Of a stretch of DNA of 64,000 nt, positions 1 through 7,794 are shown piece after piece. Position 1 is the first letter of the stretch. Each line of letters starts with the position of its first letter. Origin of the DNA: Acidobacteriota bacterium (GTDB taxonomy: Bacteria; Acidobacteriota; Vicinamibacteria; Vicinamibacterales; UBA2999); assembly GCA_963169195.1 (NCBI GenBank), contig CAUJDN010000112.1, forward strand, positions 36,203 to 100,202. The letters run 5' to 3'. The notes beneath the pieces are model-generated. The model was not told where the DNA came from. It searched no databases and was given only the letters and a program-made list of their open reading frames with translations. A program made the translations under genes and the position numbers.

Positions 1-855
1 GAGGGGGCCGGCCTGCTGCACGGCTATCTCGAGAACCAGCTGTTCCAGCCCGGCCTCGAGCGCGGGAAGCAGATCGTCTGGGCGCGCGCGGCCGCGGCGT
101 CGGGCCGGCCCTACCTCGCGCGTGCGGCCGAGGAGCACAGCGGCCCGCACATGCCCTGGTTCTGGCAGGGCGACCTGCAGGGCGGGGGCGTGCTGAACGA
201 CATGATGTGCCACAGCCTCGAAGTCGGGCGCCATCTGCTGACGGCGCCGGGCGCGCCCAGGCACAGCATCCGCCCCGTCAGCGTCTCGGCGCAGATCGCC
301 TCGCTCAAGTGGTCCAGGCCCGAGTACGTGCAGCTGCTCCGCGAGATGACCGGCGGCCAGGCCGACTACGGCGCCCGACCGGCAGAAGACTTTGCCCGCG
401 CCACCGTGACGTACGAGGACGAGCGCGGCGCGCCCCTCGTGGTCGAGGCCACCACGTCGTGGAGCTTCGTCGGCGCGGGGTTGCGGTTGACGATGGAGCT
501 CCTGGGACCGGAGTACTCCATGTCCGCGAGCTCGCTGGAAGGTGGGACGAAGGTCTTCTTCTCGCGGCGGCTGCGCGAGCAGGCGGGCGAGGACCTGGTG
601 GAGAAGCAGAACGCCGAGCAGGGGCTGATGCCCATCGTCGGCAACGAGGCGGCGGAGTACGGCTACGAGAACGAGAACCGGGCGTTCGCGCGGTGGTTCG
701 CGGACGGGGTGCAGCCCGAGGTGAACTTCCACGCCGGGCTCGAGGTCACCGAGCTGCTGATGGCGTGCTACCTGAGCGCCGAGGAGGGTCGGGTGATCGA
801 CTGGAAGCCGGCTGGCCTGGACACCTACGTGCCGCCGCCGGCGCGCCGATCGTGA
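1..855 (+). CDS. Gfo/Idh/MocA-family oxidoreductase, C-terminal part (5' end outside window)
   Basis: The frame is open from base 1, so the Rossmann NAD(P)-binding half lies off the left edge. What remains is the alpha/beta substrate domain of a Gfo/Idh/MocA dehydrogenase: a GGGVLNDMMCHSLEVGRHLL stretch places the family's conserved aspartate/histidine helix (normally GGGxxxDxGxH), followed by the long beta-sheet segment with the VEATTSW strand and a C-terminal ENRAFARWFADG helix typical of these proteins. Members oxidise or epimerise sugars, inositols and their derivatives with NAD(P). The substrate cannot be told from this part. The stop at 853-855 is 29 bases before the next gene, in the same direction; the two may be co-transcribed, though the next gene has its own -10 element. 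Confidence 0.8.
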   Translation, partial: EGAGLLHGYLENQLFQPGLERGKQIVWARAAAASGRPYLARAAEEHSGPHMPWFWQGDLQGGGVLNDMMCHSLEVGRHLLTAPGAPRHSIRPVSVSAQIASLKWSRPEYVQLLREMTGGQADYGARPAEDFARATVTYEDERGAPLVVEATTSWSFVGAGLRLTMELLGPEYSMSASSLEGGTKVFFSRRLREQAGEDLVEKQNAEQGLMPIVGNEAAEYGYENENRAFARWFADGVQPEVNFHAGLEVTELLMACYLSAEEGRVIDWKPAGLDTYVPPPARRS

Positions 856-871
856 GCGCTGCGAGCCGGGT

Positions 872-877
872 TACCCT
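872..877 (+). promoter_or_regulatory. -10 element TACCCT, leaderless spacing
   Basis: TACCCT ends seven bases before the ATG at 885, so transcription would begin at or next to the start codon. No Shine-Dalgarno sequence lies between. One of a recurring set in this window. Confidence 0.4.
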
Positions 878-884
878 ACCCGTC

Positions 885-1577
885 ATGCAACGCCGACGCT
901 TTCTGTCACACGCCGCGCTGGCCGGGCTGCTGACCGCCACTCCTCGGCGGGCCCTCGCCGGTCGCGCCCAGGCCGCCGGGCCTCGTGCCGGCAAGCGCCG
1001 CGCCATCCCGAAGCCCGGCCCGATGGTGCCGCCCGTGCCCGCCATCATCACCAGCGTGCACGGCAGGCCCGGAGACCCCGACGAGTTGTCGGTGCTCTGG
1101 ACCTTCGTGGTCAACGGGGATCCGCCGCAGGTCGGCGTGGCCGCGGGCGACGAGCACATCGCCGGCGGGCTCATCACCCTGCATCGGGAGTTCGTGTTGA
1201 ACGTCCCGGTCGCGTCCATGATTCACGCCTTCGACCGGCTCGACTTCAGTTCCAGCCGCGCCGCCGACAAGTACGCCCTGTCGGGCCTGACGGGCGGCAC
1301 GGCGACGGCCGTCAAGGCGCCAACGGTGAACGAGGCGCCCATCCAGCTCGAATGCCGCGTGTCGCACATCCTGCGCGTGCCGCCGGTTCGCACCGTCTTC
1401 ATCGCCGACGTCGTGGCCACCACGGTGCACGAGGGCGTCTGCGACGACGATGGGCGGCTGCGCCCGGAGGCGGCGGCGTTTTTCGGGATGATGGCCGGCT
1501 GCGGCGAGTTCTTCACGATGGACCGCAAGGTCGGGCACATCGGCCAGAGCGTGGGACGGAGCGATATCCGCTACTGA
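885..1577 (+). CDS. Tat-exported flavin-reductase-fold protein
   Basis: A 230-residue protein. It opens with a twin-arginine leader (RRRFL, then a hydrophobic run and an ALAG cleavage region near residue 25). The rest matches the FMN-binding split-barrel flavin reductase family (RutF/HpaC/DIM6 type): PAIITSVHG, then LSVLWTFVVNGDPPQVGVA and a FVLNVP strand are the usual core motifs. Family members normally reduce FMN in the cytoplasm or bind flavin for a partner oxygenase; an exported copy would have to fold with cofactor before Tat transport, which fits the twin-arginine signal. The start was chosen because it gives the complete leader and sits seven bases after a -10 element. The substrate or partner is unknown. 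Confidence 0.72.
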   Translation: MQRRRFLSHAALAGLLTATPRRALAGRAQAAGPRAGKRRAIPKPGPMVPPVPAIITSVHGRPGDPDELSVLWTFVVNGDPPQVGVAAGDEHIAGGLITLHREFVLNVPVASMIHAFDRLDFSSSRAADKYALSGLTGGTATAVKAPTVNEAPIQLECRVSHILRVPPVRTVFIADVVATTVHEGVCDDDGRLRPEAAAFFGMMAGCGEFFTMDRKVGHIGQSVGRSDIRY

Positions 1578-1608
1578 CGCCGCGGCCCGAAGACATTCGG
1601 AGACGGGG

Positions 1609-1630
1609 ACAGTCCCTGTAACAGGACTGT
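1609..1630 (+). repeat. Palindromic hairpin in the 5' region of the TIM-barrel gene
   Basis: ACAGTCC (1609-1615) pairs with GGACTGT (1624-1630), extended by TGT/ACA across a one-base loop with one bulge. It lies directly before the AGGAGG ribosome site at 1635-1640. Either a terminator-like structure after the upstream gene or an interspersed palindrome. Confidence 0.45.
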
Positions 1631-1646
1631 AAACAGGAGGTGGCCA

Positions 1647-2516
1647 ATGGCCGGACGACGCGTCCCGCGAAGACAGGTAATTGGCGGAGTCGCCGGCATG
1701 GCGCTGGGGAGCTGGCTGGCGCCGGCGCTGGCGGCCGCGTCCCAGGCGGCGGGGCACGGCGCGCGGTTCACGCAGTCGGTGTGCCGCTGGCCGTTCGCCA
1801 GGATCCCGCTCCGTGAATTCTTCCGGGGCGTTGCCGACCTGGGCTTGACGGCCGTGGATCTCCTGAGCCCGGACGAGTGGCCCGTGGCGCGCGAGTTCGG
1901 ACTCACCTGCTCGATGGGATCGGGCCTGGGCGGCACCATCGTGGACGGGCTGAACGATCCCGCCAACCACGACGCCATCGTCAAGGGCCTCACCGAGGGC
2001 ATCCCGCGCGCAGCCGAGGCCGGCGTGCCCAACGTCATCACGTTCTTCGGCAACCGGCGGGGCCGGCCGGACGGAGAGGCCATCGCCAACTCCGTGGCGG
2101 CGCTCCGCCGGGTGGCCCCCGTGGCCGAGCGGCACGGCGTCACCGTGTGCATCGAGCTCCTCAACAGCAAGGTGGACCACAAGGACTACCAGGGGGATCG
2201 CACGCCGTACGGCGTGGCGGTGGTGAGCCAGGTGGGCTCTTCGCGCGTGAAGCTCCTGTACGACATCTACCACATGCAGATCATGGAAGGCGACGTGATC
2301 CGGACGCTGCGCGAGCACCAGCGTTGGATTGCGCACTACCACACAGCGGGCGTGCCCGGGCGCCACGAGATCGACGACACGCAGGAGCTGTACTACCCCG
2401 CCATCTTCCGCGCCATTCGCGACACCGGATTCACGGGCCATGTCGCGCACGAGTTCATCCCGACCCGCGATCCGCTGACCTCGCTCCGCGAGGCCGTGGC
2501 GATGGGGCGAGCCTGA
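1647..2516 (+). CDS. Tat-exported hydroxypyruvate isomerase-like TIM-barrel protein
   Basis: A 289-residue protein preceded by a good AGGAGG site seven bases upstream. The N-terminus (RRVPRRQVIGG, hydrophobic stretch, ALAAASQA) reads as a Tat leader of about 33 residues. The mature part is an AP-endonuclease-2/xylose-isomerase-like barrel closest to Hyi (hydroxypyruvate isomerase). The four metal-ligand positions of the family can be followed: Glu in VCIELLNSKVDH, Asp in LLYDIYHMQ, His in HTAGVPGRHEID and Glu in VAHEFIP. The HTAGVPGRHE segment is a hallmark of Hyi. Hyi interconverts hydroxypyruvate and tartronate semialdehyde in the cytoplasm; an exported version may act on another small sugar acid or ketose. 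It follows the flavin-reductase-like gene by 69 bases. Confidence 0.8.
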   Translation: MAGRRVPRRQVIGGVAGMALGSWLAPALAAASQAAGHGARFTQSVCRWPFARIPLREFFRGVADLGLTAVDLLSPDEWPVAREFGLTCSMGSGLGGTIVDGLNDPANHDAIVKGLTEGIPRAAEAGVPNVITFFGNRRGRPDGEAIANSVAALRRVAPVAERHGVTVCIELLNSKVDHKDYQGDRTPYGVAVVSQVGSSRVKLLYDIYHMQIMEGDVIRTLREHQRWIAHYHTAGVPGRHEIDDTQELYYPAIFRAIRDTGFTGHVAHEFIPTRDPLTSLREAVAMGRA

Positions 2517-2528
2517 CCTCGCCGGCGG

Positions 2529-3503
2529 CTACTTCCTCGCCGCGACCCCGCGCACGGCAGCCGCAATCATGCGGTTGAGCGCCGCAATGGACAGCCCGCC
2601 TTCGTCGGTTGGCGGGATGGTCGCAAAGCCGATCGCCGAGGCCTTGCGGTAGCGCGTGAAGATCTGCTCGAACAGCACCGCCAGTTCCTCGCTGGAGGGC
2701 CCGCCCGGCACCTTGTTGCCGTGCGCCATCACCTCGCGCGGGTCGAGCACGTCCATGTCGATGTGCACGTAGATCTTGTCGGTGATCCGATCCAGTCGAT
2801 CGAGCTGGGCCCACACCGTCGGGGTCTGGCGGCGCAGGTCGTCCACCGAGAGCTGCTCGATCAGCGACGTGTCCACGAGGTGCTGCTCCAGCGGATCGGT
2901 GAGGCGCACGCCGCCCATCACCACGTAGCGGTCCGCCAGGGGCGGGTCGAGCGTCGCGTCGAGCCGCATGCCGTGCAGGGCGCGCCCGGTGGCGACGGCG
3001 ACGGGCATGCCGCCCAGCGACCCGCTGCGCGTCGTCTCCGGCGTGTTGAGATCCGGGTGCGCGTCGAGCCAGAGCATCCCGATCCGCAGCGCCTCGTGCG
3101 TCGGCCCCGAGCGCTGCAGGCCCGCGACGAGGCCGGGCATCGACGGGCACGTCGCGAGCAGGCCCACCGTGAAATATCCCTCGCGCTCGTTCTTCGCGAC
3201 GATGTCGGCGAAGTGGCCGAGTGACATCCCCAGCTTCTTCCAGCCGCCGTACTCCTGCTGCTCCACGGATGACAGCTGCGCCTCCTCGACGCGCACCGTG
3301 GCACCCATGCCCTCGAGAACCTGGCGGATGCCACCCTCGGCCATCGTCGTGGGGCCCTTCGACGGCCCGTTGGGCGAGAGCGGCTGCTTCGAAAGCGCGA
3401 CGCGGAGCCTTCCAGCGCCGTCCCTGTAGGCCTGCTGCGCGCTGGCGGTCGGCATCGTCGCCGTCAGCGCGACGGACAGCATGAGATGGAAGAACCTGAG
3501 CAT
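2529..3503 (-). CDS. Exported arginase/agmatinase-family protein with an altered first metal motif
   Basis: A 324-residue protein with a signal peptide (MLRFFHLMLSVALTATMPTA). Two of the three arginase/ureohydrolase metal motifs are clear: WLDAHPDLN (Asp147, His149, Asp151) and IDMDVLDP (Asp249, Asp251). The first motif, normally GGDHS with a manganese-ligand histidine, reads LLATCPS with Cys119 at or next to the ligand position, so the binuclear centre may be incomplete. The family hydrolyses guanidino groups (arginine, agmatine, guanidinobutyrate, formiminoglutamate) in the cytoplasm; export is unusual. The start is supported by GAGGTG just upstream and a TATAAT element. It is convergent with the upstream TIM-barrel gene (12 bases apart) and divergent from the TPP enzyme. 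Confidence 0.72.
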   Translation of the reverse strand: MLRFFHLMLSVALTATMPTASAQQAYRDGAGRLRVALSKQPLSPNGPSKGPTTMAEGGIRQVLEGMGATVRVEEAQLSSVEQQEYGGWKKLGMSLGHFADIVAKNEREGYFTVGLLATCPSMPGLVAGLQRSGPTHEALRIGMLWLDAHPDLNTPETTRSGSLGGMPVAVATGRALHGMRLDATLDPPLADRYVVMGGVRLTDPLEQHLVDTSLIEQLSVDDLRRQTPTVWAQLDRLDRITDKIYVHIDMDVLDPREVMAHGNKVPGGPSSEELAVLFEQIFTRYRKASAIGFATIPPTDEGGLSIAALNRMIAAAVRGVAARK

Positions 3504-3518
3504 GGTCACCTCGCGGCG

Positions 3519-3524
3519 ATTATA
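3519..3524 (-). promoter_or_regulatory. -10 element TATAAT for the arginase-like gene
   Basis: A consensus TATAAT on the minus strand ends 15 bases before the ATG at 3503, with a GAGGTG ribosome site between, giving a very short leader. Confidence 0.45.
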
Positions 3525-3573
3525 GGGCTCGCCGGCTGGTCCACGGGCCGACGCGGTCAGGAGCGGGTACCTC

Positions 3574-3602
3574 GCACCCCTGCACCGTGCACCCCTGCAC
3601 CC
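3574..3602 (+). repeat. Short GTGCA-type tandem repeat
   Basis: Repeats of CACCCCTGCACC/GTGCACC lie in the divergent gap between the arginase-like and TPP genes. The same phrase recurs at 32362-32419 and 54589-54612. Confidence 0.6.
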
Positions 3603-3611
3603 ATCTCCCGA

Positions 3612-3619
3612 TATAGACT
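3612..3619 (+). promoter_or_regulatory. Possible -10 element TATAGACT upstream of the TPP enzyme
   Basis: TATAGACT lies about 80 bases before the TPP enzyme start and is the best rightward -10 in this gap; no convincing -35 is seen. Confidence 0.3.
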
Positions 3620-3695
3620 CCGCCCACGCACCCACGGCAGGACACGTGGACCCGGTCTGCCTTCGTCGGGAGTCGGGAGTCGGAGTGAGGTGGTC

Positions 3696-5630
3696 ATGGC
3701 CATCGGAGACCAGCACGTCGGTCGCAGGCGGTTCCTCAAGGGCGCAGCCGTGGGAGCGGCGGGGCTGGTGACCTCGCCGGTGGCGTCCGGCGTCTCACCC
3801 CCGGTGGCGGCTGCGGCGCAGGCGCCCGCCGCGTCTGGCGTGGCGCCGGACCCGACACGGCCTGACGCGTATCACACCGACCGGCCCGGCGCCGACTTCA
3901 TGGTGGACGTGCTGAAGGCGCTCGGCTTCGAGTACGTGGCCGCCAACCCGGGCTCCTCCTTCCGCGGCCTGCACGAGTCGATCGTCAACTACGGCGGCAA
4001 TCAGCACCCCGAGCTGCTCACGTGCTGCCACGAGGAGTCGTCGGTCTCGATGGCCCACGGCTACGCCAAGGTCGCCGGCCAGCCGATGCTGGTGATGGCC
4101 CACGGCACCGTGGGCCTGCAGCACGCCTCGATGGCGGTCTACAACGCCTTCGCCGACCGCGTGCCGGTCTACATCATCCTCGGCAACATCCTGGACGCCA
4201 CGTGGCGCCGCGGCGACGTGGAATGGGCGCACGCCGTGCAGGACGCGGCGGCCATGGCCCGCGACTACGTCAAGTGGGACGACACGCCCGTGTCGCTCCC
4301 GCACTTCGCCGAGTCGGCGATGCGCGCCTACCGGATTGCGACCACGCCGCCGTACGGCCCGGTGGTGCTCACCGTGGATGCCATCCTGCAGGAGGAGCCC
4401 GTTCCCGAGGCAGACCGGGGACGCCTCCGCATCCCGAAGCTGGCGAGGAGCACGCCGCCCGCGGCAGACGAGGGCGCGGTCGCCGAGCTGGCGCGGATGC
4501 TCGTCGAGGCGGAGAACCCGCGCATCGTCACCGGCAGGCCGGCGCGCACGCCCGAGGGCCTGGCGCGGCTCGTCGAGCTGGCAGAGCTCCTCCAGGCGCC
4601 GGTGCAGGACATGCGGTTCCCGATGCGCATGAACTTCCCGAACCGGCACCCGCTGAGACTCGCCGCCGGCGTCCCCGTCGCGGGATGCGACGTGATCCTG
4701 GGCCTGGAACATCCGGAGTTCCACCTGAACCTGAACGCGATGACGCCGGTGAACCGGATCGGCATGGACGTGCGATCGCTCACTTCGCCCGGAGCGAGGA
4801 TCGCCACCATCAACGCGTCGGAGTTGATCACGAAGAGCAACTACCAGGAGTTCGGCCGCTACGTCGAGGCAGACCTGGCCATCGCGGCTGACACGGAAGC
4901 CACGCTGCCCGCGCTCATCGAGGCGTGCCGGCGCCTCATCACGCCCGAGCGGACGCGCGCCATCGAGCAGCGGGGAGCGAAGACGGCCGAGGCCACGCGG
5001 CTGGCCTGGGAGCAGGGGCTCGAGCAGGCCGCCTGGGGCTGGGACGCGAGCCCCATCTCGACGGCCCGCCTGTCCGCGGAGATCTGGAACCTGATCGAGG
5101 ACGAGGACTGGGCGCTCGTCTCGGACGTGTCGTTCATCAACAACTGGCCGCACCGGATGTGGGACTTCACGAAGCACCATCAGTTCATCGGCTGGTCGGG
5201 CGCGTACGGCATCGGCTACGGCATCGGGGCGGCCGTCGGCGCGGCGCTCGCCCACCGGGCGCACGGCCGGCTGAGCGTCAACGTGCAGTGCGACGGCGAC
5301 CTGAACTACGCCCCGGCGGCGCTGTGGACGGCGGCCCACCACCGCATCCCGCTGCTCACGGTCATGCACAACAACCGCGCCTATCACCAGGAGCGGATGT
5401 ACATCACCGATGTGGCCGCGAAGGTGAACCGAGACGTCACGCGCGCCGGCATCGGAAACGATCTGACCGATCCGAACATCGACTACGCCTCGCTGGCCAG
5501 GGCGTACGGTGTGCATGGGATCGGACCCATCGAGAACCCGATCGACCTCGGCCCTGCCCTGAAGCGTGCCATCGACGTGGTCAAACGTGGGGAGCCGGCC
5601 CTGGTGGACGTGGTGACACAGGGGCGGTGA
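3696..5630 (+). CDS. Tat-exported thiamine-pyrophosphate-dependent enzyme (acetolactate synthase / benzoylformate decarboxylase type)
   Basis: A 644-residue protein with a textbook Tat leader (GRRRFLKGAAVGAAG, cleavage near residue 40). The three-domain layout of TPP enzymes follows: Pyr domain with the activating glutamate in CCHEESS (about residue 113), a central domain with an IVTGRPARTPEG strand, and the PP domain with the cofactor motif CDGDLNY (Asp533-Asp535) ending in the asparagine pair HNN near residue 560. This is the acetolactate-synthase/pyruvate-oxidase/benzoylformate-decarboxylase superfamily, which acts on 2-oxoacids and is normally cytoplasmic. Tat export fits a folded, cofactor-loaded enzyme. 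A c-type cytochrome gene follows 64 bases later in the same direction and is a possible electron acceptor, but that link and the substrate are inferred. Confidence 0.82.
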   Translation: MAIGDQHVGRRRFLKGAAVGAAGLVTSPVASGVSPPVAAAAQAPAASGVAPDPTRPDAYHTDRPGADFMVDVLKALGFEYVAANPGSSFRGLHESIVNYGGNQHPELLTCCHEESSVSMAHGYAKVAGQPMLVMAHGTVGLQHASMAVYNAFADRVPVYIILGNILDATWRRGDVEWAHAVQDAAAMARDYVKWDDTPVSLPHFAESAMRAYRIATTPPYGPVVLTVDAILQEEPVPEADRGRLRIPKLARSTPPAADEGAVAELARMLVEAENPRIVTGRPARTPEGLARLVELAELLQAPVQDMRFPMRMNFPNRHPLRLAAGVPVAGCDVILGLEHPEFHLNLNAMTPVNRIGMDVRSLTSPGARIATINASELITKSNYQEFGRYVEADLAIAADTEATLPALIEACRRLITPERTRAIEQRGAKTAEATRLAWEQGLEQAAWGWDASPISTARLSAEIWNLIEDEDWALVSDVSFINNWPHRMWDFTKHHQFIGWSGAYGIGYGIGAAVGAALAHRAHGRLSVNVQCDGDLNYAPAALWTAAHHRIPLLTVMHNNRAYHQERMYITDVAAKVNRDVTRAGIGNDLTDPNIDYASLARAYGVHGIGPIENPIDLGPALKRAIDVVKRGEPALVDVVTQGR

Positions 5631-5694
5631 CGGGGAGCAGGGCAGGGGGCCGGGATCAGGGATCAGGGCGCCGCCGCATGAGGGGGAGGTCGAC

Positions 5695-6081
5695 GTGAAG
5701 ACTGGCCTGTGGACGATGGCGGGGTGGATGCTGACGGCGGCGATGCTCGGCGCGCAGGCGGCGCCACGTGACGCGCGGCCCGCCAGCGACCCGGTGAAGG
5801 GACGTGAGGCCTTCGTCGTCTACAAGTGCGCCTGGTGCCACGGCACGGAGGGCCAGGGCGGCCTGGCGACGGTGGGCCCGCGCGTCGCGCTCGTGCCGCG
5901 AAGCCTGGACAGTTTCATCGCCTACGTCCGCAAGCCCGCGGCGCGGATGTCTGCGTACTCCGAGACGTCCGTCTCCGACGCGGCGCTCGAGGACATCTAC
6001 GCGTACCTCAGGGCGCAGCCGCCGGCAAAGGCCTCGAAGGACATCCCCCTCCTCGAGCAGCTGCGCAAGCCGAAGGGATGA
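5695..6081 (+). CDS. Exported monohaem c-type cytochrome
   Basis: A 128-residue protein with a GTG start behind a strong GGGGGAGGT ribosome site. A hydrophobic leader (MAGWMLTAAMLGAQA) is followed by a haem-attachment motif CAWCH (Cys45, Cys48, His49) and a plausible distal Met85 in ARMSAYS. The small size and the GREAFVVYKCAWCHG context match class I periplasmic cytochromes that carry electrons between dehydrogenases and terminal oxidases. It lies just after the Tat-exported TPP enzyme and is probably co-transcribed with it. Confidence 0.85.
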   Translation: MKTGLWTMAGWMLTAAMLGAQAAPRDARPASDPVKGREAFVVYKCAWCHGTEGQGGLATVGPRVALVPRSLDSFIAYVRKPAARMSAYSETSVSDAALEDIYAYLRAQPPAKASKDIPLLEQLRKPKG

Positions 6082-6249
6082 CGACGGACGAGCCGGCGGA
6101 CGCAGCCGGCACATGCCGCAGACTTAGCTCGCGCGTAACGCATTTCGTCGCCCGTACGGCCGGCGCCGGCGCGTGACCGGAATCCGCGCCGAGGGCTGAG
6201 GATGCCGATGGCGCGAATCGTGCGAAGCGCCCAGGGCGGAGGACCGCCC

Positions 6250-6391
6250 ATGCGACGACGGCCGGACCAGGGGATCCGCACCTGGGACGACTTGATCCAG
6301 GCGCTGGTAGGCGGGCAGGGTGTACGTCAACATCCATAGCACGACGAACGGTGGCGGCGAGATCCGCGGGCAGCTCGTGCCGGATCGCTGA
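6250..6391 (+). pseudogene. CHRD-domain protein remnant (frameshifted)
   Basis: Two adjoining frames together spell the end of a CHRD domain. WDDLIQALVGGQ is read at 6283-6318, then the frame changes and VYVNIHSTTNGGGEIRGQL runs from 6320 to the stop at 6389-6391. The YVNIHT..NGGEIRGQL ending is diagnostic of CHRD, an extracellular domain of unknown function. Nothing upstream restores the rest of the domain, so this is a 3' remnant with an indel near 6319. The preceding 170 bases (6082-6249) show no recognisable gene. Confidence 0.5.
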
Positions 6392-6402
6392 GGCCGGACG
6401 AT

Positions 6403-6553
6403 GGTTCAGGGGTTCTGCGGTTCTGCGGTTCTGGAGTTCGGAACCAGCCGCAAGAACCCCAGAACCCCAGAACCCCAGAACCCCAGAACCTCAGAACCCC
6501 AGAACCCCAGAACCCCAGAACCTCAGAACCCCAGAACCTCAGAACCCCAGAAC
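6403..6553. repeat. AGAACCCC/AGAACCTC octamer array with inverted arm
   Basis: About a dozen 8-base units AGAACC(C/T)C run from 6452 up to the stop codon of the next gene. The opposite-strand version (GGTTCTGCGG units) precedes them at 6403-6434, so the two arms can pair into a hairpin. It sits between convergent genes (cytochrome and ahcY) and could act as a two-way terminator. Related arrays occur at 36549-36607 and 44235-44490. Confidence 0.8.
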
Positions 6554-7771
6554 CTAGTAGTAGTCGTCGTACCCCCTCTGCTCCTCGGACCGCTCGTCGA
6601 TCCCGATGCCGAGCGTGTCGAGCTTCATGCGCGCCACGTGCTCGTCCAGCGCCGCGGGCACGGCATAGAAGCGGGGCTCGAGCGTGCCGCGGTTATCCAG
6701 GAGATATTTCGGCGCCAGGGCCTGGAGCGCGAAGGTCATGTCCATGATCTCGGCCGGGTGCCCCTGTCCGATGGCGATGTTCACCAGCTCGCCGTTCGCG
6801 AGCAGGTAGAGCCGCCGGCCGTCCGCGAAGGCCATCTCTTCAACGTCCGGTCGCACCACGCGCGTCGTCCTCGCGGCCGCACGCAGGGCCGGGATGTTGA
6901 TCTCGCGGTTGAAGTGGCCCACGTTCGACAGGATGCACTGGTCCTTCATCACCGCGAAGTGCGGCTCGTCCACCACGTGCAACCCGCCGGTGGTGGTGAT
7001 GACGAAATCCGACTCGGCCGCGGCATCCATCATCCGCATCACGCGGAAGCCTTCCATCCGCGCGTCGAGCGCCTTGGTGGGGTCGACTTCGGTGACGATG
7101 ACGTCCGCGCCGAGGCCGCGCATGCGCAGCGCGACGCCCTTGCCCACCCACCCGTAGCCGGCCACCGTCACCACCTTGCCGCAGACGGTGAGGTTCGTGG
7201 CGGCCAGCAGCCCTTCGACGGTGCTCTGGCCCGTGCCATAGCGATTGTCGAACAGGTGCTTCATGAGCGCGGTGTTCACGCCGACGCAGGGGAAGTGCAG
7301 GCCTTCCTTCCGCTCGATCGCCCGGATGATGTTCACGCCTCCGGTGGTCTCCTCCGACAGGCCGATCACCCTCCCCAGCCGCTCGCGCCGCTCCTTGTGC
7401 AGCGTGGACAGGAGCTGCGCCCCGTCGTCGATGATGAGGTCGGGCGCGTGGTCCAGCGTCTCGTGGAAGTGGCGGTGGTACTCCTCGGGCCGCTCGCCCC
7501 GAGCCCCGAAGCAGGTGAGGTGCCGTTGCAGGTACGTGACCGTCGAGTCCTGCGTGGAGAGCGGGTTGCTGGGGCACATCACGACCGTCGCGCCGCCCGC
7601 CTTGATCGTGAGGCCCAGATTCGCCGTCTTGGGCTCGAGGTGCAGGCAGATGGCCACGGTCAGCCCCCTGAAGGGCTGTGTGCGCCGGTACTCGTCGCGG
7701 ATGCGCTGCAGCACGGGCATGTGGGCGAACGCCCAGTCCACGCGTTTCTCGCCAAGCTCGTAGGGGTCCAT
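6554..7771 (-). CDS. ahcY: S-adenosyl-L-homocysteine hydrolase
   Basis: A 405-residue cytoplasmic enzyme that splits S-adenosylhomocysteine into adenosine and homocysteine, completing the methyl cycle. The NAD-binding region reads VAGYGWVGKG, with EVDPTKALDARMEGF after it. Other family landmarks are HLEPKTANL near the start, the EETTGGVNI and NNRYGTGQS-type stretches, and SNVGHFNREI. The length matches the short bacterial/archaeal form that lacks the about 40-residue insertion of eukaryotic and proteobacterial enzymes. The end differs from the usual KPDHYRY-like tail: it finishes GYDDYY at the edge of the octamer repeat array. The start is supported by a TACACT element eight bases upstream, and no SAH riboswitch fits in the 30-base gap. 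Confidence 0.95.
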   Translation of the reverse strand: MDPYELGEKRVDWAFAHMPVLQRIRDEYRRTQPFRGLTVAICLHLEPKTANLGLTIKAGGATVVMCPSNPLSTQDSTVTYLQRHLTCFGARGERPEEYHRHFHETLDHAPDLIIDDGAQLLSTLHKERRERLGRVIGLSEETTGGVNIIRAIERKEGLHFPCVGVNTALMKHLFDNRYGTGQSTVEGLLAATNLTVCGKVVTVAGYGWVGKGVALRMRGLGADVIVTEVDPTKALDARMEGFRVMRMMDAAAESDFVITTTGGLHVVDEPHFAVMKDQCILSNVGHFNREINIPALRAAARTTRVVRPDVEEMAFADGRRLYLLANGELVNIAIGQGHPAEIMDMTFALQALAPKYLLDNRGTLEPRFYAVPAALDEHVARMKLDTLGIGIDERSEEQRGYDDYY

Positions 7772-7779
7772 GGAAGGGA

Positions 7780-7794
7780 AGTGTAAGGTATCGT
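7780..7794. promoter_or_regulatory. Overlapping divergent promoters for ahcY and the M28 peptidase
   Basis: A leftward -10 (TACACT on the minus strand, 7780-7785) ends eight bases from the ahcY ATG, and a rightward -10 (TATCGT, 7789-7794) ends seven bases from the peptidase ATG. The two elements are three bases apart, so polymerase on one should block the other. Confidence 0.45.
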
